Shown here in pieces: positions 1 through 8,389 of a stretch of DNA of 64,000 bases (its first letter is position 1; each line of letters opens with the position of its first letter). The notes beneath the pieces are model-generated. The model had not been told where the DNA came from and made no database searches. It saw only the letters and a list, made by a program, of their open reading frames with translations. The position numbers were made by a program, and so were the translations under genes. Source of the DNA: Pseudoxanthomonas indica (GTDB lineage Bacteria; Pseudomonadota; Gammaproteobacteria; Xanthomonadales; Xanthomonadaceae); assembly GCF_900167565.1 (NCBI RefSeq), contig NZ_FUZV01000002.1:1240001-1304000 (forward strand). Reading direction: 5' to 3'.

Positions 1-115
1 GGCCGGGGAAGCCGGCGCGCTTTACAATCGCCGTGGCAGCAAGGACAGTCAGCTGCGTTGAGCGGGGGGCATCGCGCCGTCCGCGAATCGGGGTGATGAC
101 AGGGAAGGGGATGCG
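1..115. other. Leading intergenic segment
   Basis: No coding sequence is visible here. The last bases, AGGGAAGGGG just before position 111, serve as the ribosome binding site of the first gene. I see no convincing promoter. Confidence 0.5.
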
Positions 116-814
116 ATGAGATCTCAGGTGATGGCCGCCTTGCTCGGCGCCACGGTGGTGTTCGGCGTGGGCGCGGCGCGGGCCGTGGATGCCGGCAAGC
201 GGGACCCGCTCGACCAGCAAGTCGCATTCACCCGCGGCGCGGTGGACGGCGTGAGCCTGGGCCACTGGACCGAGCGCTGGTGGCGCTGGGCGGAAACGCA
301 GCCCATCGAACCGTACCGAGATCCCGATGGCCGCTTCTGCGACCTGGGCCAGGACGGACCGGTCTGGTTTCTGGCCGGTACCGACGGCAGTTTCACCGCG
401 TCACGCCACTGCATCGTGCCGGAGAACACCCACCTGCTGGTGCCGGTGATCAACATGATCTACCTGCAGGGACGCAACCGCACCCAGCCCTGCGGCGAAC
501 TTCAGGCCTATGCGGCCCTCAACAATGATCAGCTGGCCAGCGCGGTCGTGGTGCTGGATGGCCAGCCGCTGGGCGATCTGCGGCTGCATCGGGTGCGCAG
601 CGAAGGTTGCTTCCGCATGCGCGAGGGCGACGAGCAGTCGCGCCTGGCGGCTGCCGATGGCTATTGGCTGATGCTCAAGCCACTGCCGCGCGGGCGGCAT
701 ACGCTGGTGGTGGGGGCCAACTACGGTGAGCCGCATTCGCCGCATGGGCAGATGCAGCAGAACTTCGAGTACCGGCTGGACGTGGGCGGCCTGCAATTGA
801 TCAGCGCGCGCTGA
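116..814 (+). CDS. Secreted protein of unknown function
   Basis: A 232-residue protein with a cleavable signal peptide (hydrophobic core about residues 5-20, ending GAARA). The mature part has a Trp-rich stretch (HWTERWWRWAETQP, about residues 49-62) and four cysteines that could form disulfides. The ATG at 116 was chosen because AGGGAAGGGG lies 5-6 nt upstream; the ATG at 111 is out of frame and hits a stop at once. I do not recognise the family. The stop is followed by a 77-bp gap and a small lipoprotein gene on the same strand, so the two could be co-transcribed. Confidence 0.75.
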   Translation: MRSQVMAALLGATVVFGVGAARAVDAGKRDPLDQQVAFTRGAVDGVSLGHWTERWWRWAETQPIEPYRDPDGRFCDLGQDGPVWFLAGTDGSFTASRHCIVPENTHLLVPVINMIYLQGRNRTQPCGELQAYAALNNDQLASAVVVLDGQPLGDLRLHRVRSEGCFRMREGDEQSRLAAADGYWLMLKPLPRGRHTLVVGANYGEPHSPHGQMQQNFEYRLDVGGLQLISAR

Positions 815-891
815 CAGACCGTCGCAGCGGTCCTGTCCGCTGGGCACTGCATCCGCCGTAAGCTCAGGCAACCACCACCACGAGATCGCCC

Positions 892-1248
892 ATGCCGACT
901 ACCGCCTTCCGCCGTGCCCGGTACGGCCTGCTGATCGCCATGCCGTTGAGTCTGGCCGCCTGCGCCAGCGCCCCTGGCGCCAGCGCCAGCCTGCAGCCCG
1001 CGACCGATGTGCCGGTGCAGTTCCAGGTCGCCGATGCCGATGGCAGCCTGCGCGCGCCGCGCGCCGGCGAGGGGTGTCGCAACCCCCTGATCGATCCGCG
1101 CAGCCAGCTGCGCCTGGTATTGCAGCAATCCCGCGATGGCTGGGGCGACTACCAGCTGCCGGCCGGCGCCTACGAGGCGCGCGCGGGGCAGTGGCTGCGG
1201 GTGGACTGCGCCACCGGCAAGCCGCTGGGCCTGGTCGACGGCGGCTGA
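892..1248 (+). CDS. Small outer-membrane-type lipoprotein, unknown function
   Basis: A 118-residue protein with a lipobox LAAC placing the lipidated cysteine at residue 24, after an Arg-rich n-region and a hydrophobic core. The mature part is about 95 residues with two cysteines and no motif I know. It ends 4 bp before the convergent stop of the TPR gene on the other strand. Lipidation is well supported by sequence; sorting and role are unknown. Confidence 0.75.
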   Translation: MPTTAFRRARYGLLIAMPLSLAACASAPGASASLQPATDVPVQFQVADADGSLRAPRAGEGCRNPLIDPRSQLRLVLQQSRDGWGDYQLPAGAYEARAGQWLRVDCATGKPLGLVDGG

Positions 1249-1252
1249 GCGG

Positions 1253-2383
1253 CTAGCGCCGCGGGTCCGCACCGAACAGGCGCTGGCCCTCAATCTCGCG
1301 CGATCGCAGACGCTCGAGCTTGGCCTGGTACTGCGCCTTCTGCGCGCCTTCGGTCAGGCGTTGCGCGTGCGCAAGCGCGCGGCCGGCGCGCCGCGAATCG
1401 CCCATATGCAGGTAGGCACGCGCCAATCCCTGATAGAACCGATGCTCTCCGTCATACAGGCGGATGGCGCGCTGGTAGTAAGTCACCGCCGCCGCGTACT
1501 CGCCCTTGCGTTCGGCATCCAGCGCCAGCAGGAATTGATCGAAGGGGTCGCGCGCGCGGATCTGTTCCAGCTGCTTCTGCAGGGGCTTGGCTTCGGCCAG
1601 CCGCCCGGTCCGGGTGTATAGCGAAGACAGGTTGAACAACGCCGGCGAATGCGCGCTGTCGACCGCCAGCGCGCGTTGGTAATCGCGTTCGGCTTCGGCG
1701 TTGTCACCCTGGCGCAGGTGCAGCACGCCCAGGTTGTTCCAGATCGGCGCGTAGGCCTGATCCAGCGCCAGCGCCCGCGCCATGTAGGCGCGCGCGCCCT
1801 CGATCTGGCCCTTGCCCAGCAGGGCCACGGCGCGGTTGCTGTAGAACAGCGCGAACAGATGGGTGTCGGAAATTTCCTTGGGTTGCTGGCGGGTAATCAC
1901 CTCATCCCAGGCCACGTCCACGCTGAAACGCTGGCTGCGTATGCGGATGCCGGCATTGACGTGGTTGTTGCGATAGACGGTGTTGCCTTCCTGGAACCAG
2001 GTCAGCACGTCCTCGATTTCCTGCGCGTAGGCATTCAGGCCAATGTCGCGCGCCAGCGCAATCACCGTCAGGGTGAAGCTGAGACAGTTGACCCGCCGCG
2101 TGGCGTAGACCTGCTCGACCGTGTGGTTGGCGTCGTATTGATAGGTCAGGCCCAGGCCGCGTTCGTTGTCGAACAGGAAGGCCACCAGGCGTTCCAGCTT
2201 TTCTTCCGGCCGCAGCTTGGCGTCGGCCTGCGTCTGATCCAGCCAGTGCTGGAGATGCGAATGCATCGGCGGAGGAACGGCGAGGATTTCTTCCGGCGAA
2301 GGTGGGGGCGCGATGACTTCCACGGCCGCGATGGGCGGCGTTGGCGCCAGGGCCAGAGCAAGGGCAATCAACCAGGTGGCCAT
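1253..2383 (-). CDS. Exported transglutaminase-like/TPR repeat protein
   Basis: The open frame runs further upstream, but translation most likely starts at 2383 (MATWLIALAL), which gives a clean signal peptide and 376 residues. Residues about 80-160 look like a transglutaminase-like domain with a plausible Cys-His-Asp triad at C100 (NCLSF), H141 (NNHVNAG) and D156 (SVDVAWD). From about residue 170 on there are several tetratricopeptide repeats (AYAPIWNNLGVLHLRQGD, ALFNLSSLYTRTGR and others) ending in a basic tail. Such proteins are annotated as TPR/transglutaminase proteins of unknown substrate. It is divergent from the acetyltransferase gene, with 126 bp between starts. Confidence 0.8.
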   Translation of the reverse strand: MATWLIALALALAPTPPIAAVEVIAPPPSPEEILAVPPPMHSHLQHWLDQTQADAKLRPEEKLERLVAFLFDNERGLGLTYQYDANHTVEQVYATRRVNCLSFTLTVIALARDIGLNAYAQEIEDVLTWFQEGNTVYRNNHVNAGIRIRSQRFSVDVAWDEVITRQQPKEISDTHLFALFYSNRAVALLGKGQIEGARAYMARALALDQAYAPIWNNLGVLHLRQGDNAEAERDYQRALAVDSAHSPALFNLSSLYTRTGRLAEAKPLQKQLEQIRARDPFDQFLLALDAERKGEYAAAVTYYQRAIRLYDGEHRFYQGLARAYLHMGDSRRAGRALAHAQRLTEGAQKAQYQAKLERLRSREIEGQRLFGADPRR

Positions 2384-2509
2384 ACGACCCTCCACGCCTG
2401 CGGCCAAGAACGGTCGCCCCGAGTCTATGCCTTTCCGCGGCCGCCGGGGTGAATCGGCACGCCGCCGGTCAGCGCTCCTGGCCCGTCGGTGCCGGCCATA
2501 ATGCGCGCC

Positions 2510-2989
2510 ATGCAGATCGAGCCCGCCCGCCCGCAAGACTACGAACGCCTGACCGCCATTTGGGAAGCCGCCGTGCGCGCGACCCACCATTTCCTCGCCG
2601 AGTCGGATATCCAGATGTTCCGTCCGCTGGTGCAGGGCGGGTATTTGCCGGCCGCGCCCTGGTTGCGGGTGGCGCGCGATGACGAAGGGCAGCTGCTGGG
2701 CTTCGTGGGTGTCGAGCACGGCAAGGTGGAGATGCTGTTCGTCGATCCTGCCCGTCACGGACGCGGTGTTGGCCGCGCGCTGCTGCAGCACGCGATGGCG
2801 CAGGCGGGCGCGCACAGCGTGGACGTCAACGAACAGAACCCGGCTGCGCTCGCTTTCTACCTGCGCATGGGCTTCGTGCAGGCAGGGCGCTCGGAGCGCG
2901 ATGGCCTGGGCAAGCCGTTTCCTCTGCTGCACCTGCGTCTGGCCACCGGGCAGTCGCCCGAACCGCATCTATTCCGGACACAGGCATGA
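2510..2989 (+). CDS. GNAT acetyltransferase, YjaB-like
   Basis: A 159-residue GCN5-type N-acetyltransferase. It has the acetyl-CoA pyrophosphate loop (RHGRGVGRALL) and a C-terminal block VNEQNPAALAFYLRMGF followed by GLGKPFPLLHL, which closely resembles E. coli YjaB; the N-terminal AVRATHHFL also fits that family. The start at 2510 (MQIEPARP) was preferred because it matches the family's usual N-terminus; ATG 2501 and GTG 2489 are in-frame alternatives and the ribosome binding site is weak for all three. Substrate unknown. Confidence 0.85.
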   Translation: MQIEPARPQDYERLTAIWEAAVRATHHFLAESDIQMFRPLVQGGYLPAAPWLRVARDDEGQLLGFVGVEHGKVEMLFVDPARHGRGVGRALLQHAMAQAGAHSVDVNEQNPAALAFYLRMGFVQAGRSERDGLGKPFPLLHLRLATGQSPEPHLFRTQA

Positions 2990-3077
2990 CCATGGTTGGG
3001 GTGACCGGGCTGGCGCCCGGATGCCATGATCCGGCCTTCGTCCGCAGCCGGCGCACGCGCCTGGAGTTAGTCCGTCC

Positions 3078-4808
3078 ATGAAGATGACCCGTCTGGTTCT
3101 TGCCCTTGGCCTGGCTTGCGCCGCCGTTTCGGCCCACGCCGAACAGCCGGCCCTGACCGCGATGACCGAGGACACCGGCGTGCCGCGCACGCCAGAACAG
3201 GCTGCGGTGGTCTTCGAACATGCCGACCTGGGCTTCAAGGTGCTGCCGGACAGCAAGCGGCTGGAAGGCGACGCCACCTTGACCTTCCGCGCCAGCGCAG
3301 CGCTGTCGAAGCTGGTCGTCGATCTGGATCGCAATTACCAGGTCAGCCGGGTCGAAGTGGATGGCCAGGCCGTGGCCACCGGCGGCTGGCGCAATCCCGA
3401 AGGCAAGATGAGCGTGGACCTGCCCAAGCCGGTGGCGAGCGGCCAGGTCGTCAAGCTGCGCATCGTCTATGCCGGCCAGCCGCACGTGGCCACGCGCGCG
3501 CCGTGGGATGGCGGCTTCGTCTGGGCCAAGGCACCGAGCGGCGAACCCTGGATTGCCTCGGCCGTACAGGGCGAGGGCTGCGATCTGTTCTGGCCCTGCA
3601 TCGATCACCCGCAAGGCGAACCGCTGCTGGTGGACCAGCACATCACGGTGCCGGCGCCATTGGTGGCCGCCGGCAATGGCGTGGCCATGGGCATGCAGGA
3701 AAAAGACGGCTGGCGTACCTGGCACTGGCGCACGCGCGACCCCAATACCTACGCCATTGCGCTGAACATTGGTCCGTACGAGGAAATGAAGGGCGAGTAC
3801 CACAGCCGTTTCGGCAACACGATCCCGCTGCGCTTCTGGCACCTGCGTGGGCGTGAGCAGCAGGCGCGCGAACTGTTTGCCGAATTTCCGCAGGTGCTGG
3901 ATTTCTTCGAACGCAACATCGGGCCGTATCCGTTCGGCGACGAGAAGATGGGCGTGGTGGAAACCCCGCACCTGGGCATGGAACACCAGACCATCAACGC
4001 CTACGGCAACGACTACAAGAAGGACAAGTACGGCTACGACTGGCTGCTGCAGCACGAGTTCGCCCACGAGTGGTTCGGCAACCAGCTGACCAACACCGAT
4101 TGGGACGACATGTGGCTGCACGAAGGGTTTGGCAGTTACATGCAGCCGCTGTATCTGCAGTACCTGCGCGGGGACATGGAGTACCACGCCGCGCTGCTGG
4201 ATCAGCGCGCCGCGCTGGCCAACAAGTTCCCGATCGTCTCGGGCAAGTCGCAGACCGAGGAGGCGGTGTACAACCGCGAGCATGGCCCGGGCCTGGACAT
4301 CTATTACAAGGGCTCGCTGATGCTGCACAGCCTGCGCAGCCTGATCGGCGATGAGGCGTTCTTCGCCAGCATCCGCCGCGCCGTCTACGGCACCGACACG
4401 CCCAAGCCGGGTCAGTTCAAGCCGCGCTATGTGTCCACGCGCGACTACATCGACATTGTCCGCCAGGTCACCGGCAAGGATTACGGCTGGTTCTTCGACG
4501 TCTACCTGTACCGCGCCGCCTTGCCGGAACTGCTGGCCGAGCGTGACGCCACCGGCCTGAGCCTGCGCTGGAAGACGCCGGACGCCTTGCCTTTCCCGCT
4601 GCCGGTGGACGTGCGCGTGGGCGGCAACGACGGCCCCATCCGTACCGTGGCGATGAGTGGCGGACAGGGTCACCTGGCGCTCGCCGCCGGCGAAACCTAC
4701 ACCCTGGACCCGCATTCCAAGCTGCTGCAGAGGCTGCCGCACATCGAGGCGTTCCAGCGCGATGCCGAAGCGCGCCGACAGGCCGCCGAGAGCGCCAGGA
4801 AGAAGTAA
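3078..4808 (+). CDS. Secreted M1-family zinc metallopeptidase (aminopeptidase N-like)
   Basis: A 576-residue gluzincin peptidase with a signal peptide ending AHA near residue 21. The zinc site HEFAHEW is at residues 326-332 with the third ligand E349 in LHEGF, the exact HExxH-18-E spacing of family M1. The exopeptidase loop reads GMEH (300-303) instead of the common GxMEN, and a catalytic tyrosine is likely in DIYYKGS. It lacks the long C-terminal HEAT region of PepN, so it belongs to the shorter M1 group. It probably removes N-terminal residues from peptides in the periplasm or outside. The borosin methyltransferase gene starts 115 bp downstream on the same strand, so a processing role is conceivable but unproven. 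Confidence 0.93.
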   Translation: MKMTRLVLALGLACAAVSAHAEQPALTAMTEDTGVPRTPEQAAVVFEHADLGFKVLPDSKRLEGDATLTFRASAALSKLVVDLDRNYQVSRVEVDGQAVATGGWRNPEGKMSVDLPKPVASGQVVKLRIVYAGQPHVATRAPWDGGFVWAKAPSGEPWIASAVQGEGCDLFWPCIDHPQGEPLLVDQHITVPAPLVAAGNGVAMGMQEKDGWRTWHWRTRDPNTYAIALNIGPYEEMKGEYHSRFGNTIPLRFWHLRGREQQARELFAEFPQVLDFFERNIGPYPFGDEKMGVVETPHLGMEHQTINAYGNDYKKDKYGYDWLLQHEFAHEWFGNQLTNTDWDDMWLHEGFGSYMQPLYLQYLRGDMEYHAALLDQRAALANKFPIVSGKSQTEEAVYNREHGPGLDIYYKGSLMLHSLRSLIGDEAFFASIRRAVYGTDTPKPGQFKPRYVSTRDYIDIVRQVTGKDYGWFFDVYLYRAALPELLAERDATGLSLRWKTPDALPFPLPVDVRVGGNDGPIRTVAMSGGQGHLALAAGETYTLDPHSKLLQRLPHIEAFQRDAEARRQAAESARKK

Positions 4809-4857
4809 CGCCCGCGGCCCCCGGGGCACGCCTGCCGCTGGACCATTCCCGTCGTCT

Positions 4858-4886
4858 TTGCATTACGGCGGGGGCCTCGCTAGATT
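4858..4886 (+). promoter_or_regulatory. Possible sigma-70 promoter of the borosin operon
   Basis: TTGCAT, 17 nt, TAGATT, ending 37 nt before the methyltransferase ATG. The -35 is a poor match, so this is only a candidate. Confidence 0.3.
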
Positions 4887-4923
4887 GCGAGGCTTCTGGA
4901 CGGCAGGACAGCAGGACGGCGCG

Positions 4924-5757
4924 ATGGATGTGCGAGGCAGTCTGGTATGCGTGGGAACGGGGATGATGCTGGGGGCACACCTGGGTCCGCGTGCGCGTCG
5001 CCATATCGAACACGCCGACGTGGTGTTTGTCGCCGTTTCCGATCCGCTGGTCGAGCTGTGGCTGCAACAGATGCACCCGGATGTGCGCAGCCTGCAGCCG
5101 CTGTACGCCGAGGATCGCTCGCGCCGCGACACCTACGAGGCGATGGTCGACGCCCTGCTGACGGAAGTGCGCGCCGGTCGCCACGTCGTCGGCGCGTTCT
5201 ACGGTCACCCGGGCGTGTTCGCGCGCGCTCCGCACGCGGCCATTGCGCAGGCCCGGGCCGAAGGCTTCGACGCGGTCATGGAGCCGGGCATCTCCGCCGA
5301 GGATTGCCTGTATGCGGACCTCGGCATCGATCCGGGCACCTTTGGCTGCCAGCACTACGAAGCCAGTCAGTTCATGCTGTTCCAGCGCCGCATCGATCCT
5401 TCCGCCTACCTGATCCTGTGGCAGGTGGGACTGGCCGGCGATCGCAGCCTGCGACGCACGCACACTTCGCCGGCCGAGCGCCAACTGCTGGTCGACCTGT
5501 TGGCCACCGATTATCCGTTGGACCATGAGGTGATCGCGTACGAAGCCGCGACCCTGCCCATCAGCCAGGTACGTCGCGAACACCTGATCCTGGCGACCCT
5601 GGCGCACGCGCGCCTGGAGCCACACACCACGCTGGTCGTACCGCCTTGCCGTCCGTTGCAGCCCAACCTGGCCTTGCGTGAAAAACTGGCCGCGCTGGAT
5701 CCTGGAAACACCGCTTCCGCACACCCTGCTGTCGCCATTCCGTCCGCCCTTACCTGA
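4924..5757 (+). CDS. Split borosin alpha-N-methyltransferase (SonM-like)
   Basis: A 277-residue SAM-dependent enzyme of the tetrapyrrole-methylase fold, predicted to N-methylate backbone amides of the precursor peptides encoded downstream. The open frame extends upstream into the peptidase gene; the ATG at 4924 gives MDVRGSLVCVGTGMMLG, the usual N-terminus. Seen: SAM-fold motifs GTG (11-13), YGHPGVF (93-99) and EPGISAED (120-127), and active-site candidates Y61, R67, Y71 and Y93, whose spacing equals that of Y66, R72, Y76 and Y98 in the fungal borosin enzyme OphMA. Unlike OphMA there is no fused core peptide, so this is the bacterial split type known from Shewanella SonM/SonA. True cobalamin or porphyrin methylases are unlikely given the neighbours and the EASQFM and YPLDHEV segments shared with SonM. 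Confidence 0.9.
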   Translation: MDVRGSLVCVGTGMMLGAHLGPRARRHIEHADVVFVAVSDPLVELWLQQMHPDVRSLQPLYAEDRSRRDTYEAMVDALLTEVRAGRHVVGAFYGHPGVFARAPHAAIAQARAEGFDAVMEPGISAEDCLYADLGIDPGTFGCQHYEASQFMLFQRRIDPSAYLILWQVGLAGDRSLRRTHTSPAERQLLVDLLATDYPLDHEVIAYEAATLPISQVRREHLILATLAHARLEPHTTLVVPPCRPLQPNLALREKLAALDPGNTASAHPAVAIPSALT

Positions 5758-5774
5758 CGAATCGAGGCCTCACC

Positions 5775-6083
5775 ATGTCCAATGCGATCCGGTTTCTTGA
5801 AAGTCTGGCCCAAGACCCTGCCTTTGCACGTCTGTCCGAGTCGCAGCGGCAAGAGCTGCTCGATCAACTCGATGTGGCGCCCGCCCAGCGCGATGCCTTG
5901 CGCGAGGGTGATGCCGAGTCGCTGAGCCGGCTGCTGGGGGGCAGGGCGCGGATGATGTGCCTGATCATCGCGCCTGGCGACGAGCCCGACAGCACCACGC
6001 CGCCGCCGGATACGGACGAGCCCGGCGAGGCGCCCGACGGTGAGCCGACCGGCTTGCCGGAGCCGGAGCGCGCCCCGGACTGA
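5775..6083 (+). CDS. Borosin precursor peptide A1 (SonA-like)
   Basis: A 102-residue peptide starting 17 bp after the methyltransferase, with GAGG 7 nt before the ATG. Residues 1-55 (MSNAIRFLESLAQDPAF...) form the small helical borosin-binding domain type seen in SonA. After a GGRAR linker comes a hydrophobic strand, MMCLIIAPGDE (60-70), at the position of the methylated core in SonA. The remaining 32 residues are a Pro/Asp/Glu-rich tail. N-methylation of residues in the LII segment is inferred. The peptide is longer than SonA because of the acidic tail. No protease or transporter gene is adjacent apart from the upstream M1 peptidase. Confidence 0.85.
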   Translation: MSNAIRFLESLAQDPAFARLSESQRQELLDQLDVAPAQRDALREGDAESLSRLLGGRARMMCLIIAPGDEPDSTTPPPDTDEPGEAPDGEPTGLPEPERAPD

Positions 6084-6105
6084 CGCTGTCCGAACGAGGC
6101 CGCCC

Positions 6106-8007
6106 TTGAATCCCACCGCCCAGGCGCCACCGCGCGCCACGCATCGCTGGCTGCGCCGGTGCGTGGCGCTGTGGCTGGCGTCAGGCGTCTGGCTGGCGCT
6201 GGCCACGCAGCCGGTGGTGGATCCTTCCGCCCCGGCCACCGCGCAGCAGCGCCAGATCGACGCCGAGATCGAGCGCACCGATCAACTGCGCAGCACCGAC
6301 GCCAAGGCTTTCGGCCAGGCCATCGAACAACTGCTGACCCTGCGCGCCCAGGCCAGTCCCCAGCAACAGGCCAGGATCGAATACCTGCAGGCGTACGGAC
6401 TGTCGTATGAAGGCCGCTACGACGCGGCCATCACCCATGCACGCAACGTCATCGACACCAGCGACGACGTCGACACGCAGTTCCTGGCCGGACTGCTCAT
6501 CGCCAACACGCATACCCTGCGCCGGCAGTTCGTCGATGCCCTGCGCCAACTCGACGCCACCGTGACCCTGCTGGACCAGGTCTCCACCCGCGAACTGCGT
6601 CACCGCGGCCTGTGGGTGGCGGCGTTCACCTACAGCGAAGTGGGCCAGCAGGCGCTGGGATTGACGTACGCCGAGCGCATCCTGGCGGACGAACCCACGC
6701 CACGCACGCGCTGCTTCACCCAGCAGGTGAAGTTTGATGCGATGCAGAGCATCAATCGCCTGCCCAGCGATGACCGGCCCTTGCAGGCGGCCATCGAGCA
6801 GTGCGAATCCCTGCATGAAATCGCCGCCGCCAACGCGGTGCGCATGACCTTGGCGAAGAAGTGGCTGGACGAAGGCAAGCACGCCGCCGCGGTGCAGATG
6901 CTGGAGAACCACCTGCAGGAAATCGAACAGACGCGATATGCGTACCTGATCGCGCAGATCAAAGCCATCCTGGCCGACCAGTTGCTCGAACGCGGGGATC
7001 TGGGCCAGGCGGAGGTGTATGCCAACGATGCCATCGCCCAGGGCAGCGCCGACAACAATGCCTACTCGCTGGCCAGTGCCTACCGCACCATGTTCCGCAT
7101 CGCAGAACTGCGCGATGACAGCGGCCAGGCGCTGGCCTGGTACCGGCGTTACGCCGAAGCGGACAAGACCTATCTCAACGAGGTCAAGGCGCGCGAACTG
7201 GCCTACCAGATGGTGCGCCAGGAAACGCTGGAAAAATCGCGGGTGATCCAGAAGCTGGACAGCCAGAACCAGGTGCTGAAGCTGCAGCGCAACCTGGAGC
7301 TGCAGTCGGCCAAGACCACCCGGCTCATCGTGGTCCTGCTGGTGCTGCTGCTGGCCAGCGCCATCTACTGGACCTACAAGACCAAGCGCGTACAGATGTC
7401 GCTCAAGCATCTGGCCGAAACCGACGCGCTCACCGACGTGTGCAATCGCCACCACTTCCATCAACTGGCCACCCATCACCTGCAGCAGAGCGAAAAGGCA
7501 GGGGCCGAGTGCGCCTTGATCATGTTCGACCTGGATCACTTCAAGTCCATCAATGATCACTTCGGTCACCCGGTGGGCGACTGGGTGCTCAAGCAGGTCG
7601 CGCAGGCATGCCGGACGTTTTGCCGCCGCATCGACGTACTCGGTCGCCTGGGCGGCGAGGAATTCGCCCTGTTGCTGGTGGGCTGCGATCTGCGCGCCGC
7701 CGGTCGCCTGGCCGAGGACATGCGCCTGCGCCTGGGCAATATCGACACCAGCCAGACCGGGCAGACCTTCGTGGTCTCGGCCAGCTTCGGCGTCGCCTCC
7801 ACGTCGCGCGAAGGCTTTGCCCTCGACCAGCTGCTGTCACGCGCCGATGACATGCTCTACCTGTCCAAGTCGCGCGGACGCAACCGGGTCAGTGGCCACC
7901 AGGGCGAGGACCCGCCGCCTCACCCGGGCAACGGGCAGGGCAGGGATCGCTCGGCGCCCGGCGGCCCCGCCGCTCCGGGCCATGCCGCCGCCCAAGGCTT
8001 GGGCTAG
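6106..8007 (+). CDS. TPR-transmembrane diguanylate cyclase DGC1
   Basis: A 633-residue sensor cyclase that should make c-di-GMP from two GTP. It starts at TTG 6106, preceded by GAGG at a 6-nt spacing and lying 22 bp after the A1 stop. Order: N-terminal signal/anchor segment (about 17-34), a periplasmic alpha-helical TPR region (about 50-380), one membrane helix (about 405-427, RLIVVLLVLLLAS), then a GGDEF domain. The active-site signature is GGEEF at 516-520, with an inhibitory RxxD site (RRID) five residues before it, so an active, feedback-controlled enzyme is expected. A Gly/Pro-rich tail ends the protein. It is a clear paralogue of the second cyclase of this locus. The periplasmic TPR domain could sense a peptide or protein; the borosin product is an attractive but untested ligand. 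Confidence 0.92.
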   Translation: MNPTAQAPPRATHRWLRRCVALWLASGVWLALATQPVVDPSAPATAQQRQIDAEIERTDQLRSTDAKAFGQAIEQLLTLRAQASPQQQARIEYLQAYGLSYEGRYDAAITHARNVIDTSDDVDTQFLAGLLIANTHTLRRQFVDALRQLDATVTLLDQVSTRELRHRGLWVAAFTYSEVGQQALGLTYAERILADEPTPRTRCFTQQVKFDAMQSINRLPSDDRPLQAAIEQCESLHEIAAANAVRMTLAKKWLDEGKHAAAVQMLENHLQEIEQTRYAYLIAQIKAILADQLLERGDLGQAEVYANDAIAQGSADNNAYSLASAYRTMFRIAELRDDSGQALAWYRRYAEADKTYLNEVKARELAYQMVRQETLEKSRVIQKLDSQNQVLKLQRNLELQSAKTTRLIVVLLVLLLASAIYWTYKTKRVQMSLKHLAETDALTDVCNRHHFHQLATHHLQQSEKAGAECALIMFDLDHFKSINDHFGHPVGDWVLKQVAQACRTFCRRIDVLGRLGGEEFALLLVGCDLRAAGRLAEDMRLRLGNIDTSQTGQTFVVSASFGVASTSREGFALDQLLSRADDMLYLSKSRGRNRVSGHQGEDPPPHPGNGQGRDRSAPGGPAAPGHAAAQGLG

Positions 8008-8045
8008 AATCGTTACGCAAATCACATCCGGCGGGGAAGCCGGAT
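8005..8045 (+). promoter_or_regulatory. Hairpin leader before precursor A2, with possible -10 box
   Basis: A perfect 7-bp stem ATCCGGC/GCCGGAT (8026-8045, 6-nt loop) lies between DGC1 and the A2 gene. TAGAAT at 8005-8010 overlaps the DGC1 stop and could be a -10 box, but no -35 is visible. The hairpin may set precursor expression or mRNA ends within the operon. Confidence 0.35.
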
Positions 8046-8067
8046 CACCAACCCAAGGGGATTGACC

Positions 8068-8370
8068 ATGTCGAACACCGTTCGTTTTCTGGAAGCCATT
8101 GCACAGGATCCTGCACTGGCCCAATTGTCGACTGCCGAGCGCGAAGCGCTGATGGCCTCGTTTGGCCTGTCCGACGATGAGCGAGCCGCGGTCCGCAATC
8201 TCGACGCGTCCGGCCTCAGCCAGCTGTTGCAGGGACGCAGCAAGATGAGTGCGTTGCAGTTCCCGGGCGATGGCGACGAACCGCAGCGCGATGACGAACC
8301 GCAGCGTGACGATGATTCGCCGGCAGACGATGACGACGACAAGTCGATCCGCCAAGCGTCGCTGCACTGA
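8068..8370 (+). CDS. Borosin precursor peptide A2 (SonA-like)
   Basis: A 100-residue paralogue of A1, starting at ATG 8068 with AAGGGG 7 nt upstream. The leader domain (MSNTVRFLEAIAQDPAL, residues 1-17, helical to about 55) is strongly conserved with A1, including FLExxAQDPA. The putative core differs: KMSALQFPGDGDEP (59-72) in place of the LII strand. The tail is very acidic and holds a duplicated DEPQRD hexapeptide and a run of aspartates. The single methyltransferase upstream presumably serves both peptides. Methylation positions cannot be read from sequence. Confidence 0.82.
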   Translation: MSNTVRFLEAIAQDPALAQLSTAEREALMASFGLSDDERAAVRNLDASGLSQLLQGRSKMSALQFPGDGDEPQRDDEPQRDDDSPADDDDDKSIRQASLH

Positions 8371-8389
8371 GCACGACGCGCGCAAGGCA

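Noticed and set aside
2826..4829. Long minus-strand frame opposite the M1 peptidase
   Set aside because: The plus strand carries HExxH-18-E and a signal peptide; the minus frame has no motif and no good start.
4924..5757. Cobalamin or siroheme methyltransferase
   Set aside because: The fold is shared, but the Tyr/Arg spacing, the SonM-like segments and the adjacent SonA-like peptide genes point to a borosin enzyme; no tetrapyrrole genes are nearby.
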